Assembly (NCBI GenBank): GCA_041390365.1
Contig: JAWKQB010000001.1
Location: 1,488,001-1,552,000 of the forward strand
Origin: Syntrophotaleaceae bacterium
Lineage (GTDB): Bacteria; Desulfobacterota; Desulfuromonadia; Desulfuromonadales; Syntrophotaleaceae
Length of the DNA stretch: 64,000 bases
Direction: 5' to 3'
The first letter of the stretch is position 1, and the number at the start of each line of letters is the position of its first letter. Both the position numbers and the translations under genes were made by a program. The notes beneath the pieces were generated by a model. It was not told the origin of the DNA. It saw only the letters and a program-made list of their open reading frames with translations, and did not search any database. This document shows, in pieces, positions 42,961-52,822 of the stretch.

Positions 42961-43929
42961 TTAACCGAGAACCGATACCAGCAGATAAGCGGTATATCCG
43001 ATATAACAACTCATCAGGACAGCGCCTTCCAACCGATTGATCCGGCCCATTCCGCGGAATCCATATCCGATGACGAACAGGGATACCGTCAAGGCGGCCA
43101 TGACCAGAATATCCCGGGACAGGACCTCCGCCCCCACGGCCATGGGCGAGATGGTTCCCGCAATCCCGACCACCGCCAGGGTATTGAACAGGTTGGAGCC
43201 GAGGATGTTGCCGAGAGCGATATCATGTTCCCCTTTGCGGGCTGCTATGACGGACGAGGCCAGTTCGGGAAGGGACGTCCCGACTGCGACGATGGTCAAC
43301 CCGATGATCAGATCGCTGACCCCCAGCCCATGGGCGATTTTGACCGCACCCCAGACCAGGATGCGGGAACTGGCGATCAGCAGAACCAGGCCGACAAGCA
43401 TCCAGGAGACGGCTTTTCCTATGGGCATGGAGCGGGTTTGCAGTTCCTGTTCCATCTCCTCACCGAGGGCATCACCCTTTTTCCGCAGCCCCTGCCATAC
43501 GGTCCAGCCCATCAGTCCGCAGAAGACGGTCAGGAGGATCAGAGCGTCGAATCGGCCCAAATTTCCGTCCCAGAGCTGCCAGCCGGCCAAAGCCGTTACG
43601 GCGGTGAGAATGGGAAGCTCCTTGCGCAGCACCAGGGAGTGAACGGCAATGGGGCTGATCAGCGCCGTCACGCCCAGGATCAGGGCGATGTTGGTGATGT
43701 TCGACCCGTAAGCGTTGCCCAGAGCGATCCCCGGATTCCCCTGCCAGGCCGCCAGGGCCGAGACCACCATTTCCGGGGCGGAGGTGCCGAAACCGACGAT
43801 CACCATGCCGATGAGCAACGCGGGCATGCCGAAATGACGGGCGGCGGCGGCCGAACCTTCGACGAAACGATCGGCGCTCCAGACCAGGAGCGCCAGTCCC
43901 AGAGCTATGGCACAAATTGCAGTCAACAC
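42961..43929 (-). CDS. CaCA-family Na+/Ca2+ antiporter
   Basis: 322 residues with two homologous halves of five helices. The alpha-repeat signatures are in place: GFGTSAPEMVVSALAAW and NAYGSNITNIALILG in the first half, AVGTSLPELASSVIAARKG and NILGSNLFNTLAVVG in the second. A longer cytoplasmic loop with acidic residues lies between them (around 150-175). It exchanges Ca2+ against Na+, K+ or H+. The ATG at 43929 has GGAGGCCATCGTG upstream. It is upstream of the ZIP/P-ATPase operon on the same strand, but a terminator separates it from that operon. Confidence 0.92.
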   Translation of the reverse strand: MLTAICAIALGLALLVWSADRFVEGSAAAARHFGMPALLIGMVIVGFGTSAPEMVVSALAAWQGNPGIALGNAYGSNITNIALILGVTALISPIAVHSLVLRKELPILTAVTALAGWQLWDGNLGRFDALILLTVFCGLMGWTVWQGLRKKGDALGEEMEQELQTRSMPIGKAVSWMLVGLVLLIASSRILVWGAVKIAHGLGVSDLIIGLTIVAVGTSLPELASSVIAARKGEHDIALGNILGSNLFNTLAVVGIAGTISPMAVGAEVLSRDILVMAALTVSLFVIGYGFRGMGRINRLEGAVLMSCYIGYTAYLLVSVLG

Positions 43930-44041
43930 GATGGCCTCCGCAAAGAGTTACGTTTGAATACGGATCGAAATGCCGGGAAGGATAGCAGGAAATCCGGAAG
44001 GGAAAAAGAGGGAACTTGAAGCCGTCGTTCTGGAAAAATGT

Positions 44042-44587
44042 TCAGTCAGAAAACACGATTTCAAGCTGCAGGGCCTCCGCCAGCGGAAGCCGCTCCGGCA
44101 GATCGATCCCCTGCTCCGCCAGCTCCTGAAGGCACAGCAGGCTGATGGCGGCAAGGGTCTGGTTCAGGGCTTCCAGATCGAGAACAGCAGCTCCGGAGAT
44201 TGTTTCGACCCCCTTGAAATTGAGCGGGCAGTAATCGATCAGCCGGCCCCCCTCTTCGGAGAACAGCAGCGGCAGGCCCTGGGTCCGGCAGATGATCGGC
44301 CGCGCCTGGTAGAGCAGGCAGATCCCTTCGGCCAGCAGCGGGCAGGCATCGCCTGCTTCCATCCGCGCGGCCCGTTCCCGCAGCGCGGCCGCTTCGTCCG
44401 CCGGCAGTGACGATACCGCCAGGGACAGGGCCAGAGCTTCCACGGCGGAAACCCCGATATGGGTACAGCAGGCATCGCAGCCGCGGCGACAGGCGAGTTG
44501 ACTTGGATAACGCTCGCTCACTTCGTGGGCGAAGCGGTCGACCCTGGCGACCAGTTGACGATAGGATTCGAGAGATTTCAGCAACAT
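44042..44587 (-). CDS. YkgJ family cysteine-cluster protein
   Basis: 181 residues. The family signature is CxxxCxxCC (CRRGCDACC, about 33-41), then CPLLAEGICLLYQARPIICR (about 82-101) with three cysteines, and a final CPLNF. These eight cysteines are thought to bind iron or zinc. The function of the family is unclear; members are widespread in anaerobic Deltaproteobacteria. ATG 44587 is preceded by a weak GTTGCTG context. It is followed 113 bases later by the antiporter gene. Confidence 0.85.
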   Translation of the reverse strand: MLLKSLESYRQLVARVDRFAHEVSERYPSQLACRRGCDACCTHIGVSAVEALALSLAVSSLPADEAAALRERAARMEAGDACPLLAEGICLLYQARPIICRTQGLPLLFSEEGGRLIDYCPLNFKGVETISGAAVLDLEALNQTLAAISLLCLQELAEQGIDLPERLPLAEALQLEIVFSD

Positions 44588-44854
44588 AGGCGGAAAACGT
44601 TCACCTGAATCAGCTTTTCAGGAAGGAACCGGATCATTGTTTAGGGTCAGAACTCGCAGATGAATATCATGAATGCACAAAATCGATCAAGATGTCCCCG
44701 TCGAATCATTGCTGAGCTGACCGGTTTTATCTCTGGTTTTAAATCATCCATTCAAGGTAATCTGGCTTTGCGTGATTTCTTCCTGTTGTAGCCGATCAGC
44801 AGTCCTGATCGAATATCCCGGGGTTCCAGACGACATCGTCCGAGAGGATTCAAC

Positions 44855-46111
44855 TTGCCCGAATACGATTCAAAGCCCTCGGCCGGTCCGGCATCAGCGG
44901 GCCTGCCTGTTGAAAAAACAGCAGGAAAACAAACTCTGCTCGTCTGCTGCGCTCTTTCCTTCTTCTGCTACATCGCCACTTTCATGCGCATGCCGGTGGT
45001 GCCGAAACTTGCTCTCGACCTCGGCATTGGGGCGGTCGGCATCGGACATATCAATGCAGCGTATTTTTTGACCGCCGGCCTGTTCGCTTTTCCCCTGGGC
45101 CGCGTCAGCGACCGCCTCGGCAAGAAACCGGTGGCTCTGGGGGGGCTCCTGTCGCTGGCCGCCGGAAGCCTTATACTGGCGCTGAGTGCCACCTTTCTTC
45201 AGCTGGCCGCCGGTTATATCCTGATCGGGCTCGGCATGGCCGCCTTCGGCTCGGCGATGATGTCTCTGATCTCCGATATTGCTCCGGCCGCCCGACTCGG
45301 TCGTGCCTACGGCTGGTTTACCATGACCCTGTATGCCGGCATGAGTTTCGGACCGGCCATAGGCGGTCTCCTGGCCAAAGAGATGGCGCTCTCCCGTATT
45401 TTGCTCCTCACGGCGCTGCTTACCCTTCTGGTAGTCGGGGCGGCCTGGTTGTTTCTGCCCTCCGGCCATTCAGCAAATTCAACCGGCTCCCCCTTGACGG
45501 CCGGATCGGCCACCCGCGCCCTGCTGCGCAACCGTCCCCTGTTGGGCTGCTTGCTGGGAACCCTCGGAGCCTGTTTCTGCATGGGAATGTTTCTGAGCTT
45601 TTACCCGCTCTACGCCTATGCGGAAGGGTTCAGCATCAGCCAGGTCGGCATCATCTTTCTGTTTCACGGCGTCGGTAACGGTCTGGTTCGGGTGCCGTCG
45701 GGCTACCTGAGCGACCGCATCCGCGATCGGCGTCTTCCGGTGGCTTTCGGACTGGTCGGATGTTCCGTAGCCATGGGCATCCTTGGTCTTGCCGGGACTT
45801 TCGTAACCGCCAACCTGGGTGCCGCATCCCTAGGATTGAGTCTCGGTGTCGCCTTCCCCTCCCTCGGAGCCTCCATCGCCAGGACGGTCCCAAAATCTCT
45901 CATGGGCATGGCGATGGGCGGCTTCAATGCCTGCATCTTTCTCGGCATGCTGGTCAATGCCCTGTTCATGGGTCCGGCCATAGAAACAATCGGTTTCGCC
46001 GGCTGTTTCTGGCTGAGTGCCATAATGAATGGCATTCTTGCAGGGCTGTCGCTAATGTTGATGCGAGGCACTCGACCGCGGGAAAAAACAAAAAGTTCAT
46101 CAACCAACTGA
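44855..46111 (+). CDS. Major facilitator superfamily transporter
   Basis: 418 residues with 12 hydrophobic helices. The MFS loop 2-3 motif is FPLGRVSDRLGKKPVALGG, and a similar one recurs in the second half (VPSGYLSDRIRDRRLPVAFG). The likely start is TTG 44855, with AGAGG seven bases upstream, giving a 40-residue N-terminal extension before helix 1 (LLVCCALSFFCYIATFM). The substrate cannot be read; the sequence resembles drug or sugar-efflux MFS types. It has no partner gene in the same direction: about 150 bases follow before the next gene. Confidence 0.86.
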   Translation: MPEYDSKPSAGPASAGLPVEKTAGKQTLLVCCALSFFCYIATFMRMPVVPKLALDLGIGAVGIGHINAAYFLTAGLFAFPLGRVSDRLGKKPVALGGLLSLAAGSLILALSATFLQLAAGYILIGLGMAAFGSAMMSLISDIAPAARLGRAYGWFTMTLYAGMSFGPAIGGLLAKEMALSRILLLTALLTLLVVGAAWLFLPSGHSANSTGSPLTAGSATRALLRNRPLLGCLLGTLGACFCMGMFLSFYPLYAYAEGFSISQVGIIFLFHGVGNGLVRVPSGYLSDRIRDRRLPVAFGLVGCSVAMGILGLAGTFVTANLGAASLGLSLGVAFPSLGASIARTVPKSLMGMAMGGFNACIFLGMLVNALFMGPAIETIGFAGCFWLSAIMNGILAGLSLMLMRGTRPREKTKSSSTN

Positions 46112-46261
46112 GGGGCATATTTTTGCTGCCCGGATGGGGCTCTCTGAACATTATCGATATTGCCTTTAATGCTATTTTCCTCTTACAATTCGGCAGTTCA
46201 TCCTACATGAAAAGATGATTATCCTCAATCAAGGCGATGGTTTTCCATCAAAGGATTCTGC

Positions 46262-49200
46262 ATGAAAACCATTTTCAGGCGTCGGTTGCAGAAGTTTACG
46301 ATTTCATTAAACGCATCAGCTTTGTCTCTGTTGCTGGCGGGTTTTCTACTGATTCTGGCCGCGTCAGGTCTCGCTAATAATCACAGTCCCGGGCAAGAGC
46401 CGGATGTCGAGGCTGAAGTTTCCAGCTCCGTTGACAATTCCCCTTCCTTTCAATACCGAGAGACCGCCCGGCAGATTCGGGAGCTTGTGGAAGGCACCCT
46501 AGATGCCGGAATCCTCGTGTCCGATCTTTTCGATGTCCGGCTTGATGACGAGGACGCCGTTCGGCTGGAAGCAGGGCGTCTGCGCGCCCTGATCGAAGCT
46601 GCTGATGGGCGTGCAGCGGCGAAATCCGTAAAAAAGGGGGCACGGAAAAAGGATGCGCAGGAGAAGGTCGGGTCGCCCGACAGTTTGGATCCCGAGGTGT
46701 GGGCAGCCCGTCTCGATCTCGACCGGGCGCGTCTGGCTTTTTTTTCGCTGTCCTCCGAAGAGCGCGCCGGATTGCTCGCCGCCCATGAGGAAAAGCGGAA
46801 CCTCGATGCGGAAGCGAGAGCGGCGGCCGAACTGAACGAATCCCGGAGAAGGGCGAGGGAGGCCGAGGAGGAACAGCTTCGGGTTCTCGAGGCTGCACAG
46901 AGGGCGCGCAGCGAGGCCGAGAAACTGCTTAAGGAGGAGAAGGCACGGCTGCTGGGAATAGCTTCGGATCAGGCTCATTTCGAGACCGATCTTGTTCGTC
47001 AACGTCAGGTACTTCAACAAAGGGCCGAAACGACTCTGGGATTGCGCCGCCGGACCAGGGAGATCATCCAGGACAAACTTCGCAATCCCCAGGCGGTCGA
47101 TGACCTTTATGACCAGCTCCGCCTCTGGCTTCGTCAATCGCGGGATGAATTCGCGGCAGCCCTCTTTTCGAGAAAAGCTTCCATTCCGCATCCAGGGGAG
47201 GAGCGTTTCTTCGATTTTGGCCTCGACATCGATACCGAATCCATCGAGCGGACACGCCGTGATCTGTTGCAAAAAGCCGCCGATCTGGAGAAAACAGCCA
47301 ATCAATCAAACTTTGAACAGCTTCGACAGCTCTATGGAGAAATGGTGGTCCTCAATACCGACCGATTGTCCTTGCTGCCGCATCTTTCCGCCGACAAAAG
47401 GGCATCCCTCACCGGATTCAGCGCGGCGGGCCTGGACCAGGCCGCCTCTGAGCTGCGACAGATCTCGCTGGTTCTGAAATACCGTGTGGGAGTGGCCAGG
47501 AAATGGATTCGGCTGGAAGAGGACGATAAGTCCGAGCGTACCGAAGCTGTCGTTAAGGCAGGTTTGACGGCGATGAAGTGGTCCTTTGCCATTTCGGCAT
47601 TTTTGTGGTGGCGCCGTCGCATCGGTCCGCTGCTGCGGGAATGGCAGCAGCGTATCCAGAAGGAGGAGCATCACTGGCGAGGTCTTCCTTCGCGGCGCAA
47701 CCAATCGATCACTCTGGCCCTTCGGATCCGCCGTCCTCTTGAGTGGCTCCTGCTTGCCTGGGCCCTGATCCTTCTGATGCCCGATTCCGCGGGGAACCTG
47801 CTTGAAGTCAGCCTGGCAACGTCCCTTTTTACCTGGACCTTGGGTGGATGGCTGGCCGTTGCCACCATCAACGAAATGGCCGCCACCAGGAAAACCGCCT
47901 TTGGCAGGGCCAAACTTTTGAGTACCGGGGCCATCCGGTTGCGTTCCCTGCGTCTTATCGGCAGGACGGTCGTCCTTTTTGGCCTGGCCTTGACCCTGAC
48001 CGATCAACTCGTCGGACATGGCACCATCTACCACTGGGTCCTTTCGGTCTGCTGGGTTGCTTCCATACCGGTTTTCCTGATCGTTATCCGGTGGTGGCAA
48101 CAGGCAATTTTCGTAAGGATCGAGCTGATACGCAAAAAGGGACCCTTCGAACGCTGGGTCATCGCCCATCGCAGCGGCTGGACCAGTTTTGTTGCCGCCG
48201 TGGCAGGTGGAGTCTACCTCTTTCTGCAGGGGATAGTAAGGGCGATACAAAACTGGTCGGTCCGGTTCGATATTGCCCGGCGGATACACGCTTACCTTTT
48301 CCGCCGGGGTCTGGACAAGCTCGCCGAAGAGCGGCACACCGAGCAACTCGCTCCCCTGCCGGACAGTCTTTTCACCGCTCTGGCTCCGGAAATTCCTTCA
48401 GCCGTAACCGTGCCAAGCAGCGCCGATGAGGAAGTCGGGGCGGTGATTGAAAGGATAAGGCGAATCGGCGGTGGGGTTTTTGCCGTCGTTGGCGAAAGGG
48501 GAGCCGGCAAAAGCCATATTCTGCAGCAGGTCAGCAAAGCACTGGATGGGATTGTTCTCCTCGACTGTCCCAAGGGGGGTATCGAACAGCTTTGCCGTGA
48601 ACTGGTCGGAAAGCTCGATATGGCGACCGATGCCGATCTTGAAGAGGCGGCGGCGCTGCTTGACGCGGGTGGTGAGGACAGCGCACTGCTTGTGGACAAT
48701 GCCCATCGGCTCATCCGGCCGGTCATCGGGGGATTGGCCGGGTTCGACCACCTTCTCCAGGTCGCCAGGTCCCATAGCTCCAGGCTCACCTGGATTCTGG
48801 CGATGGACAAGGCGGTCTGGCGGTTTCTCGAACAGGCCCGCGGCTCCCGTCCTCTATTTGATGAAGTTATACATTTGGATCCTTGGCGGGAAGAGGAGAT
48901 CATTGCCTTGCTCACCTCCCGCTGCGAACAGGCTGAAATTTGGCCGAGTTTCAACGGTCTGATCGAAGAGTTGCCGGCGGATGCCGATGAGGTGGATCGG
49001 GAAGAGGCTGCGGCGCGGGCGGCGGCCGGGTATTATCGTCTGTTGTGGGATTATGCCGCCGGCAACCCGGGGGTTGCTCTCCATATGTGGCGCCGGTCCC
49101 TGGGGCTTTCCGCTAGCAACGAGGTCTGTGTCAATTTTTTTCGCACCCCGGACGCTCGCGAACTCGATGGCCTCCCCGATAGCGCTGTCTTCGTCCTGAA

Positions 49201-49408
49201 AGCGGTGGTGCAACTTGAGCCGGCAGAGATTCAGGAGATCATAAGTTCCACCATGCTTGGACCCGCCCAGGTTGCGGACGCTCTGCGCTATGGCCTGGCG
49301 CACGGTTATCTTGAGCGGGATGGAGACGGTTATCGGATTACCTGGGGGTGGTTCCGCACGATCACCCGTTATTTGCAGCGGCGCTACCTGCTGGCCTCCA
49401 GTCGATGA
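46262..49408 (+). CDS. Large membrane protein with periplasmic coiled coil and C-terminal P-loop ATPase domain
   Basis: 1048 residues. An N-terminal signal-anchor (ALSLLLAGFLLILAASGLA) leads into about 400 periplasmic residues, including a long coiled coil (about 170-300, alternating Glu/Arg/Ala). About six membrane helices follow at 440-660. The C-terminal 350 residues carry a STAND/AAA-like ATPase: Walker A GERGAGKS (K750), Walker B LLVDNAH, and a sensor-like LTWILAMDK stretch, ending in a winged-helix-like segment (QVADALRYGLAHGYLERDG). I do not recognise the family. It is followed directly by an MscS channel with overlapping signals, so the ATPase may gate or be gated through that channel. 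ATG 46262 is preceded by AAAGGATTCTGC. Confidence 0.7.
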   Translation: MKTIFRRRLQKFTISLNASALSLLLAGFLLILAASGLANNHSPGQEPDVEAEVSSSVDNSPSFQYRETARQIRELVEGTLDAGILVSDLFDVRLDDEDAVRLEAGRLRALIEAADGRAAAKSVKKGARKKDAQEKVGSPDSLDPEVWAARLDLDRARLAFFSLSSEERAGLLAAHEEKRNLDAEARAAAELNESRRRAREAEEEQLRVLEAAQRARSEAEKLLKEEKARLLGIASDQAHFETDLVRQRQVLQQRAETTLGLRRRTREIIQDKLRNPQAVDDLYDQLRLWLRQSRDEFAAALFSRKASIPHPGEERFFDFGLDIDTESIERTRRDLLQKAADLEKTANQSNFEQLRQLYGEMVVLNTDRLSLLPHLSADKRASLTGFSAAGLDQAASELRQISLVLKYRVGVARKWIRLEEDDKSERTEAVVKAGLTAMKWSFAISAFLWWRRRIGPLLREWQQRIQKEEHHWRGLPSRRNQSITLALRIRRPLEWLLLAWALILLMPDSAGNLLEVSLATSLFTWTLGGWLAVATINEMAATRKTAFGRAKLLSTGAIRLRSLRLIGRTVVLFGLALTLTDQLVGHGTIYHWVLSVCWVASIPVFLIVIRWWQQAIFVRIELIRKKGPFERWVIAHRSGWTSFVAAVAGGVYLFLQGIVRAIQNWSVRFDIARRIHAYLFRRGLDKLAEERHTEQLAPLPDSLFTALAPEIPSAVTVPSSADEEVGAVIERIRRIGGGVFAVVGERGAGKSHILQQVSKALDGIVLLDCPKGGIEQLCRELVGKLDMATDADLEEAAALLDAGGEDSALLVDNAHRLIRPVIGGLAGFDHLLQVARSHSSRLTWILAMDKAVWRFLEQARGSRPLFDEVIHLDPWREEEIIALLTSRCEQAEIWPSFNGLIEELPADADEVDREEAAARAAAGYYRLLWDYAAGNPGVALHMWRRSLGLSASNEVCVNFFRTPDARELDGLPDSAVFVLKAVVQLEPAEIQEIISSTMLGPAQVADALRYGLAHGYLERDGDGYRITWGWFRTITRYLQRRYLLASSR

Positions 49409-49419
49409 AGGGACTTTCG

Positions 49420-50397
49420 ATGAAAAAGATCAGACTGCTGCTCGCCCTTTTTGTCCCCCTGGTGCCGGTCGTTGCCCAGGCGCAGGACGTGCCGGATCTG
49501 GACAAGCTTGCAGATATCATCCGCTGGGGAGGCGTTGCCCTTTCCATACTGGTTGTCATTGTGGCGCTGGTGGTTTTGCGCATGGTCAGGGATGTGGCGG
49601 ATCGCCTCGAACGCAGCTTTGCCGAACGCCGTCCGACCATCCAGAAATTTGAATCGGTCGCCCGTTTCTTCATCTACCTCGTGGCCGCCGGTATCTGCGT
49701 CGGACTGAGCATCCGTCTCGACTCCACGGCCCTTACCGTGATCGGCGGGGCGCTCGCCTTCGCCGTCGGCTTCGCCATGCGCGACCTTGTCGCCGCCCTG
49801 ATCGCCGGCATCATTATCATGTTCGATCGGCCCTTTCAGGTCGGCGATCGGGTGGAGTATGCCGGGCAGTATGGAGACATCATCAAGATCGGTCTGCGGA
49901 GCGTCCGGATGAACACCCTCGACCACAATATCGTGACCATTCCCAACAACAAAATCCTGACGGATGTCACCGCCAGCGGCAATTACGGCGCTCTGGAGAT
50001 GCAGGTCCCGATGGAGTTTCACATCGGTATGGATCAAAACGCCAAACTGGCCTCAGAACTCATCCGGGAGGCCTGCCTGACCAGCCCCTACATTTTTCTG
50101 TCCCAGCCGGTGCCGGTCATGGCGAAACAGGTGATCCTTGAAAACTATGTGGCGGTGCAGCTCAAAGCCCGCCCCTATGTGTTTGACTGCAAGTACGAAA
50201 AGTCCTTCGAAACCGACGTGCATCTGCGGGTCCTCGACGCCTTCAGAACGCACGGCATCCTCCCCCCAGCCATTCTGCACCGTTCCATGCATCGGATCGA
50301 CGACGATTCTACTGCAACAGTCAGCTACTTGAGGTCCCTGGCATCGAATCCTCAAGGTAAAAATGTCGGCGGGCCTTCAGAAATTGTTTCCGAGTAA
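49420..50397 (+). CDS. MscS-family mechanosensitive channel
   Basis: 325 residues. A signal peptide-like start (KKIRLLLALFVPLVPVVAQA), then membrane helices at about 30-55, 75-95 and the pore helix with GGALAFAVGFAMRDLVAALIAG. The beta domain follows (FDRPFQVGDRVEYAG, VTIPNNKILTDVTAS), and then the C-terminal cage. This is the minimal MscS plan with three helices per subunit. ATG 49420 has GAAGGGA six bases upstream. An ATG at 49405 that overlaps the upstream stop (ATGA) is an alternative. The tight link to the ATPase gene suggests one complex or pathway; alone it would release osmolytes on hypo-osmotic shock. Confidence 0.9.
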   Translation: MKKIRLLLALFVPLVPVVAQAQDVPDLDKLADIIRWGGVALSILVVIVALVVLRMVRDVADRLERSFAERRPTIQKFESVARFFIYLVAAGICVGLSIRLDSTALTVIGGALAFAVGFAMRDLVAALIAGIIIMFDRPFQVGDRVEYAGQYGDIIKIGLRSVRMNTLDHNIVTIPNNKILTDVTASGNYGALEMQVPMEFHIGMDQNAKLASELIREACLTSPYIFLSQPVPVMAKQVILENYVAVQLKARPYVFDCKYEKSFETDVHLRVLDAFRTHGILPPAILHRSMHRIDDDSTATVSYLRSLASNPQGKNVGGPSEIVSE

Positions 50398-50594
50398 GTT
50401 GGTTGGCAAGAGGTCGGTCTTTTGCTCTCACCTGCGATTCAGAGCTTGACCTTCCCTCTGTTTTCCAGCTAGATTTCAATCCTTATATTCGGTCATTCAT
50501 TGTACTCCCCCTTACCTGCCGAATATGCCCTTTGTCAAAAGGACCATGGCCCCAGGGATAGATCGGGGATCTGCTTTTGGAACAGTGAAACGCC

Positions 50595-51278
50595 ATGCGT
50601 ATCTTGGTCATCGAGGATCAGGAAGAGATTCTTCAGAACATTGCCGATTATCTTCATCTGCACGGCTATACCGTGGACTGCGCCCGCAATGGCCTCGGCG
50701 GTCTGCATCTGGCGATTACCCTTGAATTCGACCTGATCATTCTCGACATCATGCTTCCCGGCATGGATGGTTTGACACTCTGCCGCAATCTTCGACAGGA
50801 AGCAGGGGTTCGTACCCCGGTGATCTTCCTGACAGCGCGGGACAGCCTTGAAGACAAATTGGCAGGCTTCAAGGCCGGATCGGATGATTATCTGGTCAAG
50901 CCTTTTTCCCTGTCTGAACTTCATGCCCGTGTTGAAGCCGTGCTGCGACGCAGCCAGCCCCTGCAGGTCAACCGGCTGCAGATCGCCGATCTGCTCTACG
51001 ACCTGGATACTCTCCAGGTGACCAGGCAGGGAAAGACCCTGAAACTGAATCCCATCGGCCTGAAGCTGCTCGAGAGGCTGATGAAAAGCAGTCCTCATGT
51101 GGTTCGACGGGAGGTTCTGCAGGACATGCTCTGGGGCGAAGATGTCCCCGACAGCGACAGCCTGCGAAGTCATATCCATCTCCTGCGCCAGACCATCGAC
51201 AAGCCCTTTGACACCCACCTGATCCAAACCATACATGGCATAGGCTATTGCCTGAAAGCAGATGACAAAGCAATTTAG
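50595..51278 (+). CDS. OmpR/PhoB-family response regulator
   Basis: 227 residues: receiver domain (acidic pair E7-D8, phospho-acceptor D51 in LIILDIMLPGMDG, Lys in VKPFS) and a C-terminal winged-helix DNA-binding domain (about 130-222, ending with HLIQTIHGIGYCLKA). ATG 50595 follows GGAACAGTGA. It overlaps the sensor kinase gene by 17 bases. Together they resemble PmrAB/QseBC-type systems, and the genes that follow modify the envelope, so those may be its target, which is inference. Confidence 0.95.
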   Translation: MRILVIEDQEEILQNIADYLHLHGYTVDCARNGLGGLHLAITLEFDLIILDIMLPGMDGLTLCRNLRQEAGVRTPVIFLTARDSLEDKLAGFKAGSDDYLVKPFSLSELHARVEAVLRRSQPLQVNRLQIADLLYDLDTLQVTRQGKTLKLNPIGLKLLERLMKSSPHVVRREVLQDMLWGEDVPDSDSLRSHIHLLRQTIDKPFDTHLIQTIHGIGYCLKADDKAI

Positions 51279-52524
51279 TTCACGACTGTCCCAACGCATC
51301 ATCCTGTCCTTTGTCCTGCTGACCACCATTGTCAGTGGTCTTTTCGCTATCGGCCTGACGGCCACGATCCACTATGTCGAAGCCAGCCTGGTCAGGAGCG
51401 AAATGCCGAAGGATTTCTCCCGCATATTCGACGACTACAGGAATGGGCGGGAGCTGCGTCTTGAGGAAGGAGCCTCCTTTTTTCCCGAGGGAGCCGCCCT
51501 TCCCGACTATTTGGAATCCATCCCGACCGGCTACTCGGAAGTCGTTCTGAATGATCTTGCCTATTATGTCTATCATCGTATTGAAGGGAAAAAATCCTAC
51601 TTTCTGGTGAAAGACCAGACCTCCTTCGAAAGGGCCGAAATCCTGTTGCAAAGGGCGGTTTTCAGCGGTTTCGTGCTCTGCGTCCTGGCCTCTTTCGTGC
51701 TCGGCTGGTTCATGGTCAAGCAGGTCATCGCACCGGTACGAAGGCTGACTCGTCAGGTGGCCGACCGGGAAGCCCTGCGAGAACAGCCTCTTCCCCTCGC
51801 TTCCGAGCATGCAGATGATGAGGTGGGTGCTCTGGCCAGGGCCTTCGATGCAACCTTCGCCAAACTGGAGCAGGCCCTGCGGCGGGAGGCTCTTTTTACA
51901 AGCGATGTCAGTCATGAATTGCGCACTCCGCTTTTGGTCATTCAGAGCGCCTGTGAGATCCTGGTCGCCAAAAAGGAGTTGGACGGCTACTCTCGCCAGA
52001 GAATCGAATCGATCCGCGAGGCAGTCAGGAAAATGAAGGAACTGGTGGAGACGTTTCTAGCCTTGGCCCGAGGCAAGGACAATCAAGCTGAAACGGCCAC
52101 TCTGGATGCTATCGTCAAGTCGGAATTCCCAAATTGGACACAGATGGCGCAACAAAAGGAAAACCTTCTGCTTCTGGAGGATAAGGCGAAAGATCAGCTA
52201 CGAAAGGAGGTCAAGTATCCGGCCGTTCTGCTGCGAACGGTCATCGACAACCTGATCCGCAACGCCGTCCGTCATACTGCAGGCGGCGAAATCGTTCTGG
52301 TTCTGCGGGACGACTCCTTTGAGCTGAGGGACACCGGTTCCGGCATTGCTCCCGATGAAATGGACAAAGTCTTCGAGCCCTATTACCGAGGCACGGCCTC
52401 CCGTCATGACGGACTCGGACTGGGCTTGTCCCTGGTACGACGGATCTGCGAAAGAGAAAACTGGACCATCACTCTTGCCCGGAATCATCCGCAAGGGTGC
52501 TGGTTCAGGATAAATCTCGCATAA
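51262..52524 (+). CDS. Membrane sensor histidine kinase
   Basis: 420 residues. Membrane helices at about 12-34 and 130-153 enclose a periplasmic sensor of about 95 residues. Then come HAMP, HisKA with DVSHELRTPLLVIQ (H218) and HATPase (NLIRNAVRHT, DTGSGIAPDEM, GLGLGLSLVRRI). The periplasmic part has an EGASFFPEGAALPDYLESIP region without a recognised domain. The gene starts inside the response-regulator gene (17-base overlap), a typical coupled RR-HK arrangement. About 300 bases separate it from the LTA-synthase-like gene. Confidence 0.94.
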   Translation: MTKQFSSRLSQRIILSFVLLTTIVSGLFAIGLTATIHYVEASLVRSEMPKDFSRIFDDYRNGRELRLEEGASFFPEGAALPDYLESIPTGYSEVVLNDLAYYVYHRIEGKKSYFLVKDQTSFERAEILLQRAVFSGFVLCVLASFVLGWFMVKQVIAPVRRLTRQVADREALREQPLPLASEHADDEVGALARAFDATFAKLEQALRREALFTSDVSHELRTPLLVIQSACEILVAKKELDGYSRQRIESIREAVRKMKELVETFLALARGKDNQAETATLDAIVKSEFPNWTQMAQQKENLLLLEDKAKDQLRKEVKYPAVLLRTVIDNLIRNAVRHTAGGEIVLVLRDDSFELRDTGSGIAPDEMDKVFEPYYRGTASRHDGLGLGLSLVRRICERENWTITLARNHPQGCWFRINLA

Positions 52525-52822
52525 AGGCTCATTTTGACGCTTTTTTGATCTTTTTTTCACCTTTTCAGAACACTCGATTTTCTATGATTTCTGCATCTCC
52601 TTACTGGAGTTGCAGACATGCATCCTTCGATCGCTCGTAATGTCCAGCGTCCATTACGATCCATAACCACGGTTTGTTTATTCACCGTTCTGTCCAATCC
52701 CCAAAGGGTGCTTTCCTCTTCCTGCCCTCGGTCATCAAATCTGTTTGTTTTTCCATCAGCTGCCGTCGTCGGGCATCAGGACATCTTGAGCCCCTTCAAA
52801 ACAGACCGTCAGAGGCCTTTTC
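52525..52822 (+). other. Intergenic region with no convincing gene
   Basis: 298 bases between the kinase stop and the LTA-synthase-like start. A 72-codon frame at 52618-52836 has a GGAG site but looks like random sequence and runs into the next gene. The T-rich start (TTTTTTGATCTTTTTTTC) may end the kinase transcript, but I see no stem. A promoter for the next two genes is possible here. Confidence 0.4.
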
